Assembly (NCBI GenBank): GCA_021443045.1
Contig: JABUUT010000029.1
Coordinates: 15,260 to 23,924, forward strand
Direction: 5' to 3'
From: Fibrobacteraceae bacterium
GTDB taxonomy: Bacteria > Fibrobacterota > Fibrobacteria > Fibrobacterales > Fibrobacteraceae
DNA: 8,665 nt
Below the pieces are notes generated by a model. That model did not search any database. It saw only the letters and a program-made list of their open reading frames with translations, and was not told the origin of the DNA. Positions 6,194-8,665 of this stretch are shown here, in pieces; positions within the stretch are counted from its first letter, which is position 1; every line of letters begins with the position of its first letter. The translations under genes and the position numbers were made by a program.

Positions 6194-6227
6194 GGCGTCT
6201 CTTTAGAGAATCCCTTTTGGAGATGCC
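6194..6227. repeat. Second imperfect dyad in the 3' region
   Basis: GGCGTCTC (6194-6201) pairs with GAGATGCC (6220-6227) through one G.U position in the + strand RNA. Nested in it is a short perfect dyad, TCTCT-TT-AGAGA (6198-6209). It lies between the stop of the beta-barrel gene and the shared terminator, so it would be in that gene's 3' UTR. In - strand RNA the G.U becomes an A.C mismatch, so it pairs less well there. It may be chance. Confidence 0.35.
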
Positions 6228-6246
6228 CTTTGGACTAAATTAAGCT

Positions 6247-7299
6247 CTACTTGAACGTGGTGGTCAGGCGGAAGGCGAGGCCTACATCGGTCATTTCTTT
6301 TTCGCTATATACGCTAAACTGCAACTTGGATTTGCCAATGGTTTTAACCATGGCCACGGTCCACGCCAATTCATCAGCGTCTGCCTGAATATCATCACGG
6401 TCTCTCACATATTCCATTTCGTAGTAAAGGTTGGTGAGAATCATGTTTAAGCCAGGAACCATGGAAACGGGCAGTTCCAAACCAACGTAGAAGGGCATAT
6501 AATATACGTCGGGTTCGTTCATGTAGGAGAGTTCCTGCGCAATATAATTGTCGGCATTGGTGTTAATTTCTTCGTCTTCGGTGTAGGTGAGGCCAAATTC
6601 GCCATAGAGACGAAGGCTTGGAATAAATGCGTAGCTGGCGTAGGCGGCCAAACGGTGGGTCATGTAGGCGGTGTTCTGGATTTGGTCAATGAAGTTGGCG
6701 CGGTAGGCGGCTTTTACTTCTAGGGGGAAAGTGAACTTCATATCTTCTTCAATTCGGATGTAACCCTGGTTGGCGGTTCCGTTTTTGGCAGCCACCATGG
6801 CGTTCAACTGGCTAAGACCATGCTTCCAGCCCAGTTCCACGGCGTTGTGGCTGTAGTCGCGCATCCAAAGGCCTCGGGTGGCAAGGGATTTGTCGATGTA
6901 GGTACCAAAATGGGTGGACTGGGACCAGTCGGTTTTCCAGCGACCCATCTTCAGGTTCAACACATCGTTTTCGCCCAGTTTCCACTTGTAGTTGGCCCAA
7001 TAGAGGTCTGCCAAAATTTTATCGTAGGCTGTGGTTTTGCCGTCTCCATCCTTGATTTTGTTTCCAAATTCAGGGGCGAAAATGCGGAGCATGATTAAAC
7101 CGTCTAAACTTTCACTCTTGTACTGGCCACCGACGTTGGCGCGAATCCAGCCGCTGCTAAAGTTGTTGTCTTCGTCGGCAATAGACTTGGTCACCTGGGT
7201 TTGAACGTTGCCCTTGAGGGACATTTCGTCGGTAGCGTTGGCTGCAAAGGCAGTAATGCCCATGGCAAGTACTGCGGCTGCAATTTTATTGAAGTTCAT
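6247..7299 (-). CDS. Putative outer-membrane beta-barrel (porin-like) protein
   Basis: The 350-residue precursor starts MNFNKIAAAVLAMGITAFAA, with a signal peptide probably cut after ANA (about 22). An upstream in-frame ATG at 7350 would add 17 hydrophilic residues with no signal-peptide character and no SD. ATG 7299 has AGGAG 6 nt upstream, so 7299 is chosen. The mature part contains no Cys. It alternates polar and hydrophobic/aromatic residues in amphipathic strands (for example DVLNLKMGRW 112-121, LRLYGEFGLTYT 229-240, NLYYEMEYVRD 290-300, KLQFSVYSEKEM 325-336). It ends AFRLTTTFK, with Phe one residue from the end. Acidic loops (KDGDGKT 83-89, TEDEEINTNAD 240-250) look extracellular. It carries no family signature that I recognise, so substrate transport is not claimed. 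Confidence 0.75.
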   Translation of the reverse strand: MNFNKIAAAVLAMGITAFAANATDEMSLKGNVQTQVTKSIADEDNNFSSGWIRANVGGQYKSESLDGLIMLRIFAPEFGNKIKDGDGKTTAYDKILADLYWANYKWKLGENDVLNLKMGRWKTDWSQSTHFGTYIDKSLATRGLWMRDYSHNAVELGWKHGLSQLNAMVAAKNGTANQGYIRIEEDMKFTFPLEVKAAYRANFIDQIQNTAYMTHRLAAYASYAFIPSLRLYGEFGLTYTEDEEINTNADNYIAQELSYMNEPDVYYMPFYVGLELPVSMVPGLNMILTNLYYEMEYVRDRDDIQADADELAWTVAMVKTIGKSKLQFSVYSEKEMTDVGLAFRLTTTFK

Positions 7300-7305
7300 G
7301 GAGTG

Positions 7306-7310
7306 CTCCT
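7306..7310 (-). promoter_or_regulatory. Shine-Dalgarno fixing the beta-barrel start at 7299
   Basis: AGGAG on the - strand, 6 nt before ATG 7299. Together with the signal peptide that follows, it excludes the longer reading from 7350. Confidence 0.8.
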
Positions 7311-7330
7311 GTTTTATGTTTTCGGTGGCA

Positions 7331-7358
7331 AATTTAGAATTTACTAGCAACTTTGCAA
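7331..7358 (-). promoter_or_regulatory. Putative promoter of the beta-barrel gene
   Basis: On the - strand there is TTGCAA (7353-7358), a 16-bp spacer, and TAAATT (7331-7336). This predicts a start near 7324 and a 25-nt leader containing the SD. The same -10 hexamer (TAAATT) is used in the promoter proposed for the 36-codon gene. Confidence 0.45.
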
Positions 7359-7389
7359 TTGTTTTTTTATCTTTTGGGCGGAAAACTCT

Positions 7390-7394
7390 AGGAG
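7390..7394 (+). promoter_or_regulatory. Shine-Dalgarno fixing the OmpA-domain start at 7401
   Basis: AGGAG lies 6 nt before ATG 7401, the same arrangement as in the divergent beta-barrel gene. The TTG at 7398 would be only 3 nt away and is rejected. I found no convincing + strand promoter hexamers in the gap. Confidence 0.8.
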
Positions 7395-7400
7395 TGCTTG

Positions 7401-8120
7401 ATGAAAAATCCTAAAATTGCTTTGGTGTGCCTTTTTGCTTTTGGTTTTGTTGCTTCTGTGGCATGCGCCAAGGAACTTGCCCCCAACAAGACCCACGCAG
7501 TTCTCAACATTACTTACGTGAACAACGATGATGTTCCCCACGCTCATAAGAAACTGGTTTTTGTAGGTGTAAAAAAGCCGAAGAACAAAATTACGGTTAC
7601 AACCGATTCTTATGGGGAAGTGTCTTTTATGATCCCCAGAGAAGATTCCTACCAGGTTCTCTGTGAAAGTTTAACAGGCCCCTTTGAGTGTGGCGAAACG
7701 CCCTACGTTTCTTTAACTGCAAGTACTGGTGGCGTTACTGTTGTGTTTGACGACACCCGTGCCGAACTGACTGGAGTTACTTTTAAGGCAGGCAGTGCCG
7801 AACTTGTTCCCAGTTCCCTAAAAACTTTGGATGCGGCTATTGCTGGTTTAAAACGAAACCCCAAGGCCAAAATTGAAATTCAGGGCCACACCAGTTCTGA
7901 AGGAAGTGAAGATTTGAATGACCGTCTTTCTGGGGAGCGTGCCTACAGCGTTCGAGAATACATGATTAGCAAGGGTATTAAAGCCGACCGTCTGGTTGCC
8001 AATGGCTATGGTGCTCGCCAACCTAAGGCCGACAACGATACCGAAGCTGGACGCAAGGCCAACCGCCGCATTGAACTTCGTGTAATGAATGCCGACGAAG
8101 TGGGTGCCACAGAAGAGTAG
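7401..8120 (+). CDS. OmpA-family peptidoglycan-binding envelope protein
   Basis: The 239-residue precursor has a signal peptide (about 1-23, ending VACA before KE). C22 could alternatively be lipidated, but SVAC is a poor lipobox. Residues about 32-120 form a beta-rich N-terminal domain of unknown type, with two Cys (C88, C97) flanking ESLTGPFE and a segment TTDSYGEVSFMIPRE (67-81) that resembles carboxypeptidase-regulatory or CnaB-like folds. Residues about 122-228 form an OmpA C-terminal domain: TFKAGSAELVPSS (127-139), EIQGHTSSEG (159-168), the binding signature NDRLSGERAYSVREYM (173-188), NGYGARQPKADN (201-212) and NRRIELRV (221-228). The family binds diaminopimelate-type peptidoglycan, tethering the outer membrane. 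There is no N-terminal 8-strand barrel, unlike E. coli OmpA. It shares its upstream gap with the divergent beta-barrel gene. Confidence 0.88.
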   Translation: MKNPKIALVCLFAFGFVASVACAKELAPNKTHAVLNITYVNNDDVPHAHKKLVFVGVKKPKNKITVTTDSYGEVSFMIPREDSYQVLCESLTGPFECGETPYVSLTASTGGVTVVFDDTRAELTGVTFKAGSAELVPSSLKTLDAAIAGLKRNPKAKIEIQGHTSSEGSEDLNDRLSGERAYSVREYMISKGIKADRLVANGYGARQPKADNDTEAGRKANRRIELRVMNADEVGATEE

Positions 8121-8131
8121 GGACTGCCCTA
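8118..8131. repeat. Perfect 14-bp dyad covering both convergent stop codons
   Basis: TAGGG-ACTG-CCCTA: the left arm begins with the TAG stop of the OmpA-domain gene, and the right arm ends with the TAG stop (CTA on +) of the CvfB-like gene. Only 8 bp separate the two coding regions. No T-run follows on either strand, so it is a weak terminator at best and the two transcripts probably overlap at their 3' ends. Confidence 0.55.
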
Positions 8132-8665
8132 CAAAGAAATTCCCTTGTCGGTAATCTTGATTTTCCCTTCGCGGAATAGGGTTCCCAGCAGTTTTTTAAA
8201 ACTTTTCTTGGACATTCCAAATTCCTTGCGAATGATTTCTGGGTCAGTGCGGTCGCCATAAGGAAGGCTCCCTCCCGCGGCTTTTATTTTTTCGAGAATA
8301 ATCTGATCCTCTCCGCTTTTTAACAATCCCTTATAGCCTACAGGTGTAAGGCTCAGGGCGATTTTCCCACCTTCTGAAATATTTTGGATAAAACCATCAA
8401 ATTTGTCTGCAATATAGATTTCACCTACATCGGGGCTTTTCTTTAAACGTCCCATGTAGCGGTAGTCCACAAGACAGTCGATGTATTCTTGGGTAATGTC
8501 CTGGGCAACCAGTTCCACCTTTTGGCCCACATGCAAATAGCGCACATTCTTATCTACAAAGGCTCTAATTTTTTCGGTGGCCACAATGCGGTTGCTCTTG
8601 TCATCGAGCAAAATATAGACAACGCAGCGGTCGCCACGCTGGAGCTCACCTAGTTGTTGCTTAAA
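8129..8665 (-). CDS. cvfB: CvfB/YitL-type S1 RNA-binding protein, C-terminal part (5' end beyond window)
   Basis: The open frame continues to the right edge. The 178 visible codons begin FKQQLGELQRGDRCVVYILL, so the gene does not start at the TTG at 8609-8611. Visible first is the end of one S1-like domain (VVYILLDDKSNRIVATEKI). Next comes a second S1-like domain (YLHVGQKVELVAQDITQEYI ... GEIYIADKFDGFIQN). The C-terminus is a winged helix (LPYGDRTDPEIIRKEFGMSK followed by KSFKKLLGTLFREGKIKI). This order matches the CvfB family, usually about 280 residues, so roughly 100 N-terminal residues are missing. S. aureus CvfB binds RNA and affects virulence gene expression; the role in this organism is unknown. 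It is convergent with the OmpA-domain gene. The symbol is by family resemblance only. Confidence 0.82.
   Translation of the reverse strand, partial: FKQQLGELQRGDRCVVYILLDDKSNRIVATEKIRAFVDKNVRYLHVGQKVELVAQDITQEYIDCLVDYRYMGRLKKSPDVGEIYIADKFDGFIQNISEGGKIALSLTPVGYKGLLKSGEDQIILEKIKAAGGSLPYGDRTDPEIIRKEFGMSKKSFKKLLGTLFREGKIKITDKGISL

Noticed and set aside
7300..7350. Upstream in-frame start of the beta-barrel protein at 7350
   Set aside because: The extra 17 residues are hydrophilic and precede a perfect signal peptide; the SD sits before 7299, inside this extension.
8129..8611. Complete 160-residue protein starting at TTG 8611
   Set aside because: The same frame is open to the window edge with S1-like sequence, so the gene is cut by the window rather than starting here.
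1..8665. Defence island, prophage or integrative element
   Set aside because: There is no integrase, transposase, nuclease, toxin-antitoxin pair or tRNA/att site; base composition appears even by eye across the window.

Overview
The window most resembles Fibrobacter or a close relative (Fibrobacterota). The main evidence is a lipoprotein carrying the 'Fib_succ_major' (FISUMP) type of paralogous domain. Supporting evidence is a set of Gram-negative envelope genes: an outer-membrane beta-barrel, an OmpA-domain protein and a large YfhO-type membrane protein. Everything here rests on reading the sequence; no database search was run.

Layout, left to right. Positions 1-154 hold no gene. They carry a short interrupted inverted repeat and a degenerate 7-bp tandem repeat that runs into the 3' end of the first gene. 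155-2848 (-) encodes a YfhO-family polytopic membrane protein. 2849-3222 looks empty at first sight but holds a 36-codon membrane-protein gene (3011-3121, -) with a strong Shine-Dalgarno (SD), a plausible promoter and its own terminator. 3223-4170 (-) is an ArsR-type helix-turn-helix fused to a SAM-dependent methyltransferase. It is transcribed divergently, across a 38-bp gap, from 4209-5042 (+), a PAP2-family phosphatase. A bipartite hairpin precedes 5198-6121 (+), a lipoprotein with two FISUMP-like modules. A bidirectional terminator separates it from the convergent 6247-7299 (-), a signal-peptide-bearing beta-barrel. That gene diverges from 7401-8120 (+), an OmpA C-terminal-domain protein. 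The OmpA gene in turn converges, with only 8 bp between stops, on 8129-8665 (-), the C-terminal part of a CvfB/YitL-type S1 RNA-binding protein that runs off the right edge.

Most of the genes belong to the cell envelope: probable lipid-linked sugar transfer (YfhO), polyprenyl or phospholipid phosphate hydrolysis (PAP2), a lipoprotein, an outer-membrane barrel and a peptidoglycan anchor. They do not form one operon. Almost every gene has its own control region, and strand changes are frequent. I see no phage genes, transposase, CRISPR array, rRNA or tRNA, and no recognisable defence system. The features most worth a second look are the unlisted small membrane protein, the tandem FISUMP architecture with its structured leader, the ArsR-methyltransferase/PAP2 divergent pair, and the heptad repeat.
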